In this document: positions 44,552 through 54,268 of the stretch, piece after piece | Position numbering within the stretch: position 1 is the first letter of the stretch | Layout of the letters: each line of letters starts with the position of its first letter | From: Winkia neuii | Lineage (GTDB): Bacteria > Actinomycetota > Actinomycetes > Actinomycetales > Actinomycetaceae | Direction of reading: 5' to 3' | Length of the DNA: 64,000 bases | NCBI RefSeq assembly: GCF_029011175.1 | Contig: NZ_CP118946.1 | Location: 1,302,001-1,366,000 of the forward strand | Program-made: the position numbers and the translations under genes | Notes under the pieces: generated by a model | Database searches by the model: none | What the model was told of the DNA's origin: nothing | The model's input: the letters and a program-made list of their open reading frames with translations, nothing else

Positions 44552-46243
44552 TTACCCTTCAATAACCACGGGAACAATCATTGGGCGTCGCCGCAGCCTG
44601 CGGGAAACCCACCGTCCCAAGGCGCGTCGCATGGCCTGCTGCAGTGAGTAAGCGTCCACGTGCCCCGGTGCTGCCGCCTTCGCAAGAGCCTCTGCCACAT
44701 CGGGGAGCACTTCCCTAAACACAGCTTCGTCCTCGGCCATCCCGCGAGCGGTAATGTGCGGGCCCGCCAGGACCTGCCCCATTTCGAGGTCGACAACGGC
44801 GAAGACGCTGACAAAGCCCTCTTCGCCGAGCACTAGCCGATCGTGCAGTTCGCTTTCACTGATCTCGCCGATCGAACCACCGTCTACGTACACGTAGTCA
44901 CAGGGCACTGCGCCAACTACGGAAGCTTGCCCATTGGCGAGGTCGACTACTACCCCGTCTTCTGCCAGGGCAATGCGCGACGCCGGCACTCCCGTTTGGA
45001 CAGCCAGCCGGCCGTTTGCCACGAGGTGTCTGATCTCGCCGTGAATCGGCATCACGTTCTTCGGCTGAACCACGTTGTAGCAGTACAGCAATTCCCCTGC
45101 GGCGGCGTGTCCAGATACGTGCACCTTTGCGTTGCCCTTGTGCACAACCTTGGTACCTAGGCGCATCAGAGCATTGATTACGCGATATACGGAGTTTTCG
45201 TTTCCGGGGATCAACGAGGACGCCAAGATGACAGTGTCCTCGGGACCTACCGAGATGAACTTGTGAGTGCCGTTGGCGATCCTGGCCAGAGCTGCCATGG
45301 GCTCGCCCTGCGAACCCGTGGCCATGTAGACCCGCTGCCGTGGGGGCAAGTTTTCAATTTCGCGAGAAGAAACGATTACGCCCTCGGGAGCATTCAGGTA
45401 CCCCAGCTCCATCGCAATACGCATGTTGCGTTCCATAGAGCGCCCCACAAAGGCAACCTTGCGACCGTGCTCGGCAGCAGCGTCTAGTACTTGCTGGACA
45501 CGGTGCACATGCGAACTGAACGAGGCGACAATCAGCTGCCCCTGTGCTTTGCCGAACACCGCACTGATGACGGGTCCGATCTCGCGCTCATGGGTAACAA
45601 ATCCCGGCACTTCAGCGTTGGTCGAATCCACCATGAACAGGTCTACGCCCTCTTCGCCAAGACGGGCGAAGGAACGCAGGTCTGTAATACGGCGATCTAG
45701 GGGCAGCTGGTCCATCTTGAAGTCGCCCGTAACTAGGGCGTTTCCGGCCTCGGTGCGGATCATGACTGCAAGCGCATCCGGAATGGAGTGGTTTACTGCA
45801 ACAAATTCGCAGCCGAACCCGCCGATCTGAACGGTGTCGCCCTCGGCAACCACGTTTAGGTTTGTGTCGCGCAGCCGATGTTCTGCCAGCTTCGGTTCCA
45901 AGAACGCAAGAGTTAGGCGCGAGCCGTAGATCGGGATGTCGCGGCGCAAACGCAACAGGTACGGGACCGCGCCAATGTGGTCCTCATGGCCGTGAGTGAG
46001 CACAAGCCCCACCACGTCATCCATCCTGTTAGAGATTGCCGAAAAGTCCGGAAGAATCAGGTCTACACCCGGCTGGATTTCTTCAGGAAACAGTACGCCA
46101 CAATCGACGATCAATAGTTTGCCGTTGATCTCGAATACGGTCATGTTCCGTCCGACCTCACCTAGGCCGCCCAGCGGAGTTACGCGCAGGGTGTCTTTGG
46201 CCAGTTTCGGCGGGGTGGGTAAGTCAGGGTAAAGAGAATTCAC
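44552..46243 (-). CDS. rnj: Ribonuclease J
   Basis: Metallo-beta-lactamase/beta-CASP exo- and endoribonuclease. Zinc motif LTHGHEDHIGAVPYLL, AVNHSIPDALAV, VTGDFKMDQ, beta-CASP ATGSQGEPMAAL and VSGHAAAGELLY, MPIHGEIRHL. 563 residues with the C-terminal RNase J domain. It lies downstream of dapA, the common actinobacterial pairing. Confidence 0.96.
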   Translation of the reverse strand: MNSLYPDLPTPPKLAKDTLRVTPLGGLGEVGRNMTVFEINGKLLIVDCGVLFPEEIQPGVDLILPDFSAISNRMDDVVGLVLTHGHEDHIGAVPYLLRLRRDIPIYGSRLTLAFLEPKLAEHRLRDTNLNVVAEGDTVQIGGFGCEFVAVNHSIPDALAVMIRTEAGNALVTGDFKMDQLPLDRRITDLRSFARLGEEGVDLFMVDSTNAEVPGFVTHEREIGPVISAVFGKAQGQLIVASFSSHVHRVQQVLDAAAEHGRKVAFVGRSMERNMRIAMELGYLNAPEGVIVSSREIENLPPRQRVYMATGSQGEPMAALARIANGTHKFISVGPEDTVILASSLIPGNENSVYRVINALMRLGTKVVHKGNAKVHVSGHAAAGELLYCYNVVQPKNVMPIHGEIRHLVANGRLAVQTGVPASRIALAEDGVVVDLANGQASVVGAVPCDYVYVDGGSIGEISESELHDRLVLGEEGFVSVFAVVDLEMGQVLAGPHITARGMAEDEAVFREVLPDVAEALAKAAAPGHVDAYSLQQAMRRALGRWVSRRLRRRPMIVPVVIEG

Positions 46244-46306
46244 ACTCTTATTGTGTCATCTAAAACGCGAAACACCGACCTATTCGCCGGGCAAGGTGAA
46301 AATGTT

Positions 46307-47194
46307 TCAGCATAGACCCAGTTTTTCCATAACTACTTTCAAGGCAAGCACCTTATCCTCTGGCTCTGCCACCAACGGCAGACGAAGTGTCGGCTCAGAC
46401 AGAACTCCGGCCAAAACGAGGGCGTGTTTCGCCATTACGGCCCCCTGTCCGCCTCCCATAATTGCGTTCACTAGAGGACGTAACTTAGATGTTAAAGCCC
46501 GGCCAGTAGCAATGTCGCCCTGAGCCAACGCATCTATCATTTGCCGGTAAAAGGCTGCCCCCACATGCGATACCACCGAGATGACGCCCGTGGCGCCGTG
46601 GGTTAGGAAAGAGAAGTTCAACCCATCGTCTCCGCTATAGCAGTCGAGTCCGGTCCGTTCAAGCCTCTCCTGCGCCCGCTCGACATTGCCCGTTGCATCT
46701 TTAAATGCTTGTATCTGCTCAATTTGGGCGAGGCGATCTAACGTGTGTTCGCCAATCTCAAGACCGGTACGTCCAGGTATGTCATAGACCATGGCCGGAA
46801 GGTCAGTCGAGGTCGCCACTGCGCGAATATGCTGATACACCCCTTCCTGGGAAGGGCGGTTGTAATAGGGAGCCGCAACCAGCAGTCCGTCAGCGCCAGC
46901 CTGGGCAGCGCCTTCAGCCATCCGCACCGCGTGGGCGGTGTCATTCGAACAGGCCCCTGCGAATACCACCACGCTAGGATCTACTGCTGCCTTTACAGAA
47001 CGGATCAGTTCTGCCTTTTCAGGCTGGTGCGTAGTTGGGGATTCCCCGGTGGTGCCAGAGAGCAAGATAGCATCACAGCCGTCTGCTGCAAGTTTCCTGG
47101 CAAGGTTAATCGCCGCCTCATAATCCACCTCCCCGTCTTTCTGGAACGGGGTGACCATCGCTGTGGCTAGAGTGCCGAATGTATGAGCTGCCAT
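46307..47194 (-). CDS. dapA: 4-hydroxy-tetrahydrodipicolinate synthase
   Basis: Condenses pyruvate and aspartate semialdehyde in lysine/DAP synthesis. LLSGTTGESPT loop, YDIPGRTGLE with Tyr137, and Schiff-base Lys165 in QAFKDATGN. 295 residues. With dapB one gene away it commits carbon to DAP/lysine, relevant to the missing murE. Confidence 0.97.
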   Translation of the reverse strand: MAAHTFGTLATAMVTPFQKDGEVDYEAAINLARKLAADGCDAILLSGTTGESPTTHQPEKAELIRSVKAAVDPSVVVFAGACSNDTAHAVRMAEGAAQAGADGLLVAAPYYNRPSQEGVYQHIRAVATSTDLPAMVYDIPGRTGLEIGEHTLDRLAQIEQIQAFKDATGNVERAQERLERTGLDCYSGDDGLNFSFLTHGATGVISVVSHVGAAFYRQMIDALAQGDIATGRALTSKLRPLVNAIMGGGQGAVMAKHALVLAGVLSEPTLRLPLVAEPEDKVLALKVVMEKLGLC

Positions 47195-47253
47195 ATCCTT
47201 ACCCTAAAGTTAACGGGAAGGAAAAACTTTTCGTACCAAAGTGTGGATCTATT

Positions 47254-47835
47254 TTAGTCTTGCAACTGCGTGTACCAAACGTGTTGCACTAAGGATTGTT
47301 CGCCAACCTGGAGCTTTCTACGCACGCCTGCGGGCGCAAATCCGGCCTCGGTATAAAAACTGATTCGCCCAGCATCTCCACCGCTGATCCACACTTGCAC
47401 CCGCTTCGCTCCGGTGCGTCCAAGCATGTCAGCGCATGCAGCTAGCAACCTGGATCCGTGCCCTTTACCACGTTCCGAGTCAGCCACTTCTAGCGCAACA
47501 ATCTGCGCCTCTGCCGGATGCTCTTGTAGCGGAGCAGAACCATCCGGCAGAGAGGTTGCCTCCGACAGGTCTTCAGCTGGTGCCAGCGCCGCAAAACCAA
47601 CAACTTTTGCCCCAGCAATGGCAGTAAGTACCATGTGCCGACCATCAGGCGGATTAGCAATTGATTCTTTCCACGTCCGAGTAAACTGTTCCCGTTTCAA
47701 GCTAGCAAGAAGGGCGGGTGATGGATTTTCCAGCACCCCGGCCAGCTCCGTCTTCATTGCCTGCAGATGAATACTGCCAATTGCCTCGGCATCCTCAACT
47801 ACAGCAGGGCGAACAGAATTGTCCGCGCTCCTCAT
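47254..47835 (-). CDS. GNAT-family N-acetyltransferase
   Basis: 193 residues. Acetyl-CoA-binding motif A VADSERGKGHGSRLLAACADML and a C-terminal YTEAGFAPAGVRRKL. It overlaps dapB by four bases, so it is translated with it; substrate unknown. RimI-like protein acetylation or small-molecule detoxification are both possible. Confidence 0.88.
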   Translation of the reverse strand: MRSADNSVRPAVVEDAEAIGSIHLQAMKTELAGVLENPSPALLASLKREQFTRTWKESIANPPDGRHMVLTAIAGAKVVGFAALAPAEDLSEATSLPDGSAPLQEHPAEAQIVALEVADSERGKGHGSRLLAACADMLGRTGAKRVQVWISGGDAGRISFYTEAGFAPAGVRRKLQVGEQSLVQHVWYTQLQD

Positions 47836-48566
47836 AGCCCCATCACCTTATCGAGACCAATAGTGAGCCCAGCTAGCCCGCCCACTTTCCGACACGCAAG
47901 CATTACGCCAGGCATAAAGGATTCTCGGTCAAAACAATCGGTGCGCAGTACGAGCTGTTCTCCAGGGTTACCGAACAAAACCTCCTGATGAGCATTGAGG
48001 CCACGCAGTCGGACTGCATGAACCGGTACGCCTTCATACTTGGCACCGCGAGCGCCCTCGGGGTCCGATTCAGTTGCGTCAGGCACCGGCTTGCCCGCTC
48101 TTCCGGCAGAAATCGCCCCCGCGGTAGCAATGGCAGTCCCGGAAGGCGCGTCCACCTTATTCGGATGGTGCATCTCGATAATTTCGGCACTATCGAAGTA
48201 AGGTGCGGCTAACTCAGCAAATTTCATGGTCAATACCGCCGACAACGCGAAATTCGGAGCAATCAGAACGTTCTTACCCGCCTGTTCGGCAACCCGGGTA
48301 ATCTGTTCGTACTTTTCAGGGGTCCACCCCGTGGTGCCCACTACGGAATGTGATCCAGCCCGAAGCGCAGCACTCACAGTATCGAAAGCCACGGCAGGAA
48401 CCGTGAAGTCCACCGTAACTTCAGCACCCGCCAACGACTGTTCATCGATGGAATCACCCGAATCCAGACGTGCCACTAATTCCATGTCTTCTTGCTGGGA
48501 AACTGCCTCACAAACAGTTGCTCCCATGCGCCCGGAAGCGCCTACTACTGCTACTTTGATCATCAC
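47832..48566 (-). CDS. dapB: 4-hydroxy-tetrahydrodipicolinate reductase
   Basis: NAD(P)H-dependent second step of the DAP branch. GASGRMGATV nucleotide fold, VVGTTGWTPE, the family signature EMHHPNKVDAPSGTA with catalytic His and Lys. 244 residues. ATG comes almost directly after the M16 peptidase stop. Confidence 0.97.
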   Translation of the reverse strand: MMIKVAVVGASGRMGATVCEAVSQQEDMELVARLDSGDSIDEQSLAGAEVTVDFTVPAVAFDTVSAALRAGSHSVVGTTGWTPEKYEQITRVAEQAGKNVLIAPNFALSAVLTMKFAELAAPYFDSAEIIEMHHPNKVDAPSGTAIATAGAISAGRAGKPVPDATESDPEGARGAKYEGVPVHAVRLRGLNAHQEVLFGNPGEQLVLRTDCFDRESFMPGVMLACRKVGGLAGLTIGLDKVMGL

Positions 48567-48567
48567 T

Positions 48568-49905
48568 TCACCCTACCTTTGGGCCCACCACTACTTCCAC
48601 GCGGGCTCCCTCTATGAGATCTCTACAGATCGTGCTAATCTGCTGCGCCGACACTGCCTCTAGCTTTGCCATTGTGTAGTCGTAGGTATCCAGCCGGTGC
48701 CTGCCAATCTCAGCCCGCCCTAATCTATTCATCCGGGCCGAAGCAGATTCCATCCCCAAGGCTGTTCCGCCCCGTAGCTGTCCGAGGGCGAGGGCGATCT
48801 CCTCTTCCCGCACTCCCCCTTGGGCCATATCTTCCAATTCTCCCAACATTACTTTGCGAACTTCGTCGACCTTGCCGGGCTGACATCCGGCATACATACC
48901 GAAGTACCCCGCATCCGCGTACGCCGACTGGAAAGCAAAAGTGGAATATGCAAGCCCCCGCTTTTCCCGTACCTGTTGGAACAGGCGCGAGGACATCCCA
49001 GAGCCCAAAATTGTGGAGGCGATCGTTGCGGCATAGCCGCGTTCGTCGCTAATCGAGTAGCCTCGCCCTCCTACCAGTAGGTGTGCCTGTTCAATGGGAC
49101 GCTCAATGTGCAGTTGCGCTTCTTGGGTCGGACGTACCTCGGTGACCGAGCGGGCCGGCCTGGGGGCATCCTCATCCTCGCCTGACCGATCCGCCCACGC
49201 TCCGGATTGCCTGAAGTCATCGACCAATTCGCACAGCTGTTCGTGATTCACATTTCCGGCAGCCGCGATCGTGATTCCAGACGGTACGTAGGTCTGCTGA
49301 TAATGCTCCCGTACAGCTTCGAGCGGAGTTGCCGTTACCGATTGCGGGGTGCCCCCGATTGGGCGGGCGAGCTCATGACCAGCAAACATGGCACCCGCGA
49401 ACTTCTCGTGCGCTAAATCAGTCGGGTCATCGGCTGCCATTGCTAGCTCGTCCAGGATAACGGTGCGTTCCATTTCGAAATCGGCACGATCCAGTTTGGC
49501 TCTGGATACCATGTCCAAAATAATCTGAAGAGCCATCGGCATATCTGCGGCAAGAACTCGCCCATAATAAGTGGTGTATTCCTTTGCAGTGCCGGCGTTT
49601 GATTCGCCTCCAACCCGATCAAACGAGGACGAGATATCTAACGCGGTAAGGTTCTCAGTCCCCTTGAACAGCAGGTGCTCCAAATAATGGGTGGAACCGT
49701 AATGGCCTTCAGCTTCGTCGCGGGAGCCTGCTTCTACCCAAGCCCCCAAGGAGACACTCCGAGAGGTGGGCACGTTTTGCGTAATTACGCGCAGACCTCC
49801 CGGTAAGATTGTGCGCCTGATCAAGGTCCCGTCCTCAGCAATAGACAGGTCTGCTCCAGGCTGGTTGCAACTGACGCGAGGCAATTCAAAGCTACCGGTA
49901 TCCAT
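48568..49905 (-). CDS. M16-family zinc metallopeptidase
   Basis: Pitrilysin/processing-peptidase-like protein. The inverted zinc motif HYLEH (73-77) and downstream Glu region (ERTVILDELAMAADDP) are intact, so it is probably active. 445 residues, single PPase-like half. Lies between pnp and dapB in many actinobacteria; here the direct link to pnp is broken by a plus-strand gene. No signal peptide, so cytoplasmic. Confidence 0.93.
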   Translation of the reverse strand: MDTGSFELPRVSCNQPGADLSIAEDGTLIRRTILPGGLRVITQNVPTSRSVSLGAWVEAGSRDEAEGHYGSTHYLEHLLFKGTENLTALDISSSFDRVGGESNAGTAKEYTTYYGRVLAADMPMALQIILDMVSRAKLDRADFEMERTVILDELAMAADDPTDLAHEKFAGAMFAGHELARPIGGTPQSVTATPLEAVREHYQQTYVPSGITIAAAGNVNHEQLCELVDDFRQSGAWADRSGEDEDAPRPARSVTEVRPTQEAQLHIERPIEQAHLLVGGRGYSISDERGYAATIASTILGSGMSSRLFQQVREKRGLAYSTFAFQSAYADAGYFGMYAGCQPGKVDEVRKVMLGELEDMAQGGVREEEIALALGQLRGGTALGMESASARMNRLGRAEIGRHRLDTYDYTMAKLEAVSAQQISTICRDLIEGARVEVVVGPKVG

Positions 49906-50099
49906 AGGTTTCCTATTCTATTGCCCGGACATAAGTTCACCAACCATTATGAGACAACTCTAACCACCTAGTTGCAGGCGCAACTGTTCACCTTGGGCGA
50001 TAAGCGTAATTATTCGCCTTCAAACCTAGCTAATACCCATTAGCTGCGGTAGATTTTCTCGCGAGACATAGGTGAATGCTTTTCGGATAGGAGATTAAG

Positions 50100-50651
50100 T
50101 TGAATCAGCAAATATACAAAGCCATCGCTAGAGTCCTAGGAACCATCTTGATGCTAGTTGGCATAGGAGCAATCGGAGGCGGGCTGTTCCTACACTCCTC
50201 TGTTAGCTCACAGCTTTCCGAGCAACAGATAACCATGCCCTCCAAGGAGAATCTAACTACCCAAGAGCAGAAAGATCACCTCCTCCAATATGCGGGCCAG
50301 CCTATGGAGGACGGCAACCAAGCCTTCGCTTTCTCGGACTACTACATAAAAGAACACCTGAAGCAGATGGCGGGTGGGAAGAACTACAACGAGGTTTCTG
50401 GCGAATACATGAAACTGTCGGCAGATCCCAAGGCTGACCCGCAGAAAGTTGCCAAGCTTCGCGAGCTACGTGCCGACATGTTCCAGGGCAACTCCCTGCG
50501 CGGCATGCTACTCAACGCCTACGCTTTTTGGACGATGGGTACCGTGGCCTTCTGGGCAGGAATCGGCTCCTTGATCGTAGGTGCGGGCGCGCTCATCTAT
50601 TCCTTCCTAGGCAACTCAACAAAGCGCGGCTCTTCTAAAGCTACTGCCTAA
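50100..50651 (+). CDS. Uncharacterised two-helix membrane protein
   Basis: Not recognised. 183 residues from a TTG with AGGAGATTAAG upstream. Membrane helices at about 12-33 and 142-168 flank a polar, probably extracytoplasmic segment of some 105 residues rich in Gln, Lys and Glu (KENLTTQEQKDHLLQYAGQP, RELRADMFQGNSLRG); no Cys and no known catalytic motif. A short basic tail ends the protein. It stands alone on the plus strand between the M16 peptidase (divergent, 194-base gap with no other feature seen) and pnp (convergent). Confidence 0.75.
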   Translation: MNQQIYKAIARVLGTILMLVGIGAIGGGLFLHSSVSSQLSEQQITMPSKENLTTQEQKDHLLQYAGQPMEDGNQAFAFSDYYIKEHLKQMAGGKNYNEVSGEYMKLSADPKADPQKVAKLRELRADMFQGNSLRGMLLNAYAFWTMGTVAFWAGIGSLIVGAGALIYSFLGNSTKRGSSKATA

Positions 50652-50661
50652 CTCTGTTAAT

Positions 50662-50698
50662 AGTTTTGGCCCGCAGCCAGAGGCTGCGGGCCAAAACT
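50662..50698. terminator. Bidirectional terminator between convergent genes
   Basis: Perfect 17-bp stem AGTTTTGGCCCGCAGCC with a 3-base loop; the A/T ends give a T-run on both strands, serving both the plus-strand membrane protein gene and pnp. Confidence 0.9.
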
Positions 50699-50708
50699 TA
50701 TCTACGGA

Positions 50709-53078
50709 TTATTCCTGGTCGTCCTTCGAACGCGAACGGGACCGGGAACGGTTACGCCGCTGGCGACGCTCCCCCGAACCGTTTTCACGACGACGGCGCC
50801 GGCGCGGGCGAGATTCCTCGTCCTTCTTCGGCTCTTCAGACTCTTCAGACTTAGCCTCCGAGTCAGATTCTGCCTCCTCGCCCTCGACAACCGCGTGCAA
50901 GGAAAGCTTGCCACGAGCATCGATCTCGGCGATCTCGACCTCGACCTGCTGGCCAACGTTCAACACGTCCTCGACAGAATCGATACGCTTGCCGCCAACC
51001 AGGCGACGGATCTGGCTGATGTGCAGCAGCCCGTCCTTACCTGGGGTAAGCGAAACGAAGGCGCCGAAGGAGGTCGTCTTGACAACAGTACCGACGTAGC
51101 GCTCTCCGACCTCGGGCAGCTGCGGGTTAGCAATCGCGTTGACCGCGGCGCGCGCTGCTTCTGCGCTCTCGCCATTATCAGAAGCAATGTAGACAGTGCC
51201 GTCATCTTCGATGGTCAGCTCGGCTCCGGTGTCTTCCTGGATCTGATTGATCATCTTGCCCTTCGGGCCAATGACCTCGCCAATCTTGTCGACCGGCACC
51301 TGGACGGTGATGATACGCGGCGCGGTGGCAGCCAGCTCATCCGGAGTATCGATGGCGGCAGCCATTACCTCGAGGATGTGAAGGCGGGCGTCGCGGGCCT
51401 GGCTCAGAGCAGCAGCCAGAACGTCGGACGGGATGCCGTCCAGCTTCGTATCCAGCTGCAGCGCAGTAATGAATTCGCTGGTACCGGCAACCTTGAAGTC
51501 CATGTCGCCGAAGCCGTCCTCGGCGCCAAGGATGTCAGTGAGGGCGACGTACTTAGTCTTGCCATCTTCCATAGGCTCGGACATAAGGCCCATAGCAATA
51601 CCTGCAACCGGTGCGTGCAGCGGAACGCCAGCCTGCATCAGCGACAAGGTGGAAGCGCAAACGGAGCCCATGGAGGTAGACCCATTGGAACCCAGTGCTT
51701 CCGACACCTGGCGGATCGCGTACGGGAAGTCTTCCTTGGAAGGAAGAACCGGAACAAGTGCGCGCTCAGCTAGCGCACCGTGGCCGATCTCGCGGCGCTT
51801 CGGCGAACCTACCCTACCGGTCTCGCCAGTGGAGTACGGCGGGAAGTTGTAGTGGTGAATGTACCGCTTGTGAGTAACCGGAGTCAGACCATCAATCTGC
51901 TGTTCCATGCGGAGCATGTTCAGCGTGGTAACGCCCATGATCTGGGTTTCGCCACGCTGGAAGAGGGCGGAGCCGTGGACGCGAGGCAGGACCTCGACCT
52001 CGGCAGACAGGGTGCGGATATCGGTGTACCCACGCCCGTCCATACGAACGCCCTCGTGCAGAGTGCGAGAACGAATAGCTTCCTTCTCGATAGCCTTGAA
52101 AGCGGCCTTCAGATCCTTTTCCTGCTCCGGGAACTGTTCTTCCAGTTCCTCCAGGGCGGCATCGCGGATCTCTTCGAGCTTGGCCTCGCGAGGCAGCTTC
52201 TCGACGATCGAAATCGCCTCGGGCAGCTTCGCGGATACCTTCTCTTCGACAGCCTTGTACTGCTCGTCCGAGTAATCCTTGAACAGTTCAAATTCGGCGG
52301 TGGGCTTGGAAGCCTTGTCGGCAACCTCCTGCTGGGCACGAACGAGCTCACGAATGAACGGCTTCGCAGCCTCGAGTCCCTCAGCAACCACAGACTCGGT
52401 GGGCTTGGTGCCACCCGCGGCAATCAGCTCGACCTCGTTCTCGCCGCCACCGGCCTCGACCATCATGATGGCAATGTCTTCTTCCCCGTCAGCGCGGGTA
52501 ACAACGCGGCCTGCGACGACCATGTTGAAAGTAGAACGCTCCATTTCGGAGAAACGGGGGAAAGCCACCCACTGGTCTTCAATTAGAGCCAGGCGAAGAC
52601 CACCGATCGGACCCGAGAAAGGCAGGCCGGCAATCTGGGTGGACATAGAAGCAGCATTGATGGCGAGCACGTCGTAGGCGTCATCGGGGTGCACTGCCAG
52701 AACCGTCTCGACGACCTGAACCTCGTTACGTAGGCCCTTCACAAACGAAGGACGAAGAGGACGGTCAATCAAGCGGCAGGCCAAGATTGCGTCGGTGCCC
52801 GGACGACCTTCACGGCGGAAGAAGTTTCCGGGGATCCGCCCTGCTGCGTACTGGCGTTCCTCGACGTCAACAGTCAGGGGGAAGAAATCAAATTGATCCT
52901 TGGGGTGCTTGCCCACGGTGGTAGCGGACAAGATAGCAGTTTCGCCATCGAGGTAAGCCATGGCGGAACCGGCGGCCTGCTTGGCTAGCAGACCGGTCTC
53001 AAAACGGATGGTGCGCTTACCAAAGCGACCATTGTCGATTACTGCTTCTGCAGCAGTGATGTCATTTCCTTCAAACAC
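50709..53078 (-). CDS. pnp: Polynucleotide phosphorylase
   Basis: 3'-5' phosphorolytic exoribonuclease. Two RNase PH domains ([21 protein letters not shown]; later [14 protein letters not shown]), KH domain ([20 protein letters not shown]) and S1 domain ([20 protein letters not shown]). The C-terminus is an Arg-rich tail ([19 protein letters not shown]). I prefer GTG at 53078 with AGAAGGAAA upstream; ATGs at 53129 or 53165 would extend it by up to 29 poorly conserved residues. 789 residues. Confidence 0.95.
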   Translation of the reverse strand: MFEGNDITAAEAVIDNGRFGKRTIRFETGLLAKQAAGSAMAYLDGETAILSATTVGKHPKDQFDFFPLTVDVEERQYAAGRIPGNFFRREGRPGTDAILACRLIDRPLRPSFVKGLRNEVQVVETVLAVHPDDAYDVLAINAASMSTQIAGLPFSGPIGGLRLALIEDQWVAFPRFSEMERSTFNMVVAGRVVTRADGEEDIAIMMVEAGGGENEVELIAAGGTKPTESVVAEGLEAAKPFIRELVRAQQEVADKASKPTAEFELFKDYSDEQYKAVEEKVSAKLPEAISIVEKLPREAKLEEIRDAALEELEEQFPEQEKDLKAAFKAIEKEAIRSRTLHEGVRMDGRGYTDIRTLSAEVEVLPRVHGSALFQRGETQIMGVTTLNMLRMEQQIDGLTPVTHKRYIHHYNFPPYSTGETGRVGSPKRREIGHGALAERALVPVLPSKEDFPYAIRQVSEALGSNGSTSMGSVCASTLSLMQAGVPLHAPVAGIAMGLMSEPMEDGKTKYVALTDILGAEDGFGDMDFKVAGTSEFITALQLDTKLDGIPSDVLAAALSQARDARLHILEVMAAAIDTPDELAATAPRIITVQVPVDKIGEVIGPKGKMINQIQEDTGAELTIEDDGTVYIASDNGESAEAARAAVNAIANPQLPEVGERYVGTVVKTTSFGAFVSLTPGKDGLLHISQIRRLVGGKRIDSVEDVLNVGQQVEVEIAEIDARGKLSLHAVVEGEEAESDSEAKSEESEEPKKDEESRPRRRRRRENGSGERRQRRNRSRSRSRSKDDQE

Positions 53079-53200
53079 TAAATCGGTTTCCTTCTGTGTA
53101 GGTATCGGAGGAACCCACATGGCGGTCATCGATCGAGACTCACGGACCTTACTTCCGGAAGCCACTACCGAAGACCGACGCGACTGGGTTCCCGATAGTT

Positions 53201-53276
53201 AGTCTAACGGTTAGACTCAGTTTTTAACTAGTGCCAGAACATATACTTTCGGCCCGAGCTGACGCCCGGGCCGAAA
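53201..53276. promoter_or_regulatory. rpsO-pnp intergenic hairpins
   Basis: Two stems lie here: TTTCGGCCCG / CGGGCCGAAA (53247-53276) right after rpsO without a clear T-tail, and AGTCTAAC / GTTAGACT (53201-53217) near pnp. In E. coli this junction carries a partial terminator and an RNase III site; equivalent roles here are inference. Confidence 0.5.
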
Positions 53277-53285
53277 AGAAGACAA

Positions 53286-53555
53286 TCAGTGACGCAGACC
53301 GAGGCGCTCGATCAGGGAACGGTAACGCTCGATGTCAACTTCCTTCAGGTATCCCAGCAGACGCTTGCGCTGGCCTACCAGGAGCAGCAGACCACGACGG
53401 GAGTGGTGATCGTGCTTGTGATCCTTGAAGTGCTCGGTCAGATCCTTGATGCGCTTGGATAGCAGAGCGATCTGCACCTCGGGCGAACCGGTGTCGCCCT
53501 CGTGGGTTGCATATTCTGCAATGATCTGGTCTTTTTCTTCTTTAGTAAGCGACAC
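53286..53555 (-). CDS. rpsO: 30S ribosomal protein S15
   Basis: 89 residues from GTG, the standard size: [66 protein letters not shown] precedes the GTG; an in-frame ATG 17 codons upstream is rejected as non-conserved. The 150 bases upstream show nothing else recognisable. It leads into pnp as is typical. Confidence 0.97.
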   Translation of the reverse strand: MSLTKEEKDQIIAEYATHEGDTGSPEVQIALLSKRIKDLTEHFKDHKHDHHSRRGLLLLVGQRKRLLGYLKEVDIERYRSLIERLGLRH

Positions 53556-53705
53556 TTCGTCCCTCTTTCTATATTGTTGTTGCACGGAGCACCGGGGCCC
53601 ATTCACCCGAGCATGACGCTACCGTGGCCGGCATGACGGCACCGACAATGCTACCAGCTCCAGTTACGGGCTCCCAGCTGCGCGTTCAGTGAGATGAGGC
53701 ACGCT

Positions 53706-54209
53706 CTATTTTTCAAAGCAGTCACACCGAATGTTGCCATAGTCCTCATATACCAAGGTACCGACCCGCTCATACCCCTCAGAGAGCAACAGATTCACCA
53801 TCGGAAGATTCTGCGGGGACGTGTCGACGCGCAAATGCTTTCTCCCTGCCAAAGCAGATGCAAAACGCAGAAATTCCCTAGCGACTCCCCTACCTTGAGC
53901 AGACTCGCAAACGGCTAGCCTGTGCAGCACCACCGCCTGTTCTGGAGGGTACCGCCACGCTAAATCCGCGCGAGCAAAACAAGGATCCGACTTCGGGTCA
54001 ATGCTCATGGTAGCCACCACCTCGCCACCTGTTTGCGCTACATAGCAAATGGAGGCAGCAATATCGTCGGCAACTATCTGCGCATTCGGATAAACCCCCT
54101 CTTCCCACTGATCGACACCGATGGCGGCAAGCCTCTTTTGCCCATAAGCAAACATCTGCATCAGCTTCGCCAGGTCGCTCTGGCAGGCCCTCCTAAACGC
54201 AATCCGCAT
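53706..54209 (-). CDS. GNAT-family N-acetyltransferase
   Basis: 167 residues. VVLHRLAVCESAQGRGVAREF is acetyl-CoA motif A; N-terminal RRACQSDLAKLMQMFAYGQK and C-terminal LLSEGYERVGTLVYEDYG fit the RimI-like fold. The ATG at 54209 is preferred because an earlier in-frame ATG lies within the terminator hairpin. Accessory to the housekeeping run around it; substrate unknown. Confidence 0.85.
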   Translation of the reverse strand: MRIAFRRACQSDLAKLMQMFAYGQKRLAAIGVDQWEEGVYPNAQIVADDIAASICYVAQTGGEVVATMSIDPKSDPCFARADLAWRYPPEQAVVLHRLAVCESAQGRGVAREFLRFASALAGRKHLRVDTSPQNLPMVNLLLSEGYERVGTLVYEDYGNIRCDCFEK

Positions 54210-54216
54210 ACGCACA

Positions 54217-54262
54217 TCGTAATAAAAGTGACCGCCCAACAGAGCGGTCACTTTTATTACGA
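54217..54262. terminator. Perfect 19-bp hairpin after the ceramidase gene
   Basis: TCGTAATAAAAGTGACCGC and its exact reverse complement flank an 8-base loop. The core GC stem is flanked by A and T runs on both sides, as in a bidirectional intrinsic terminator; it lies six bases after the ceramidase stop. Confidence 0.85.
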
Positions 54263-54268
54263 AGGATT

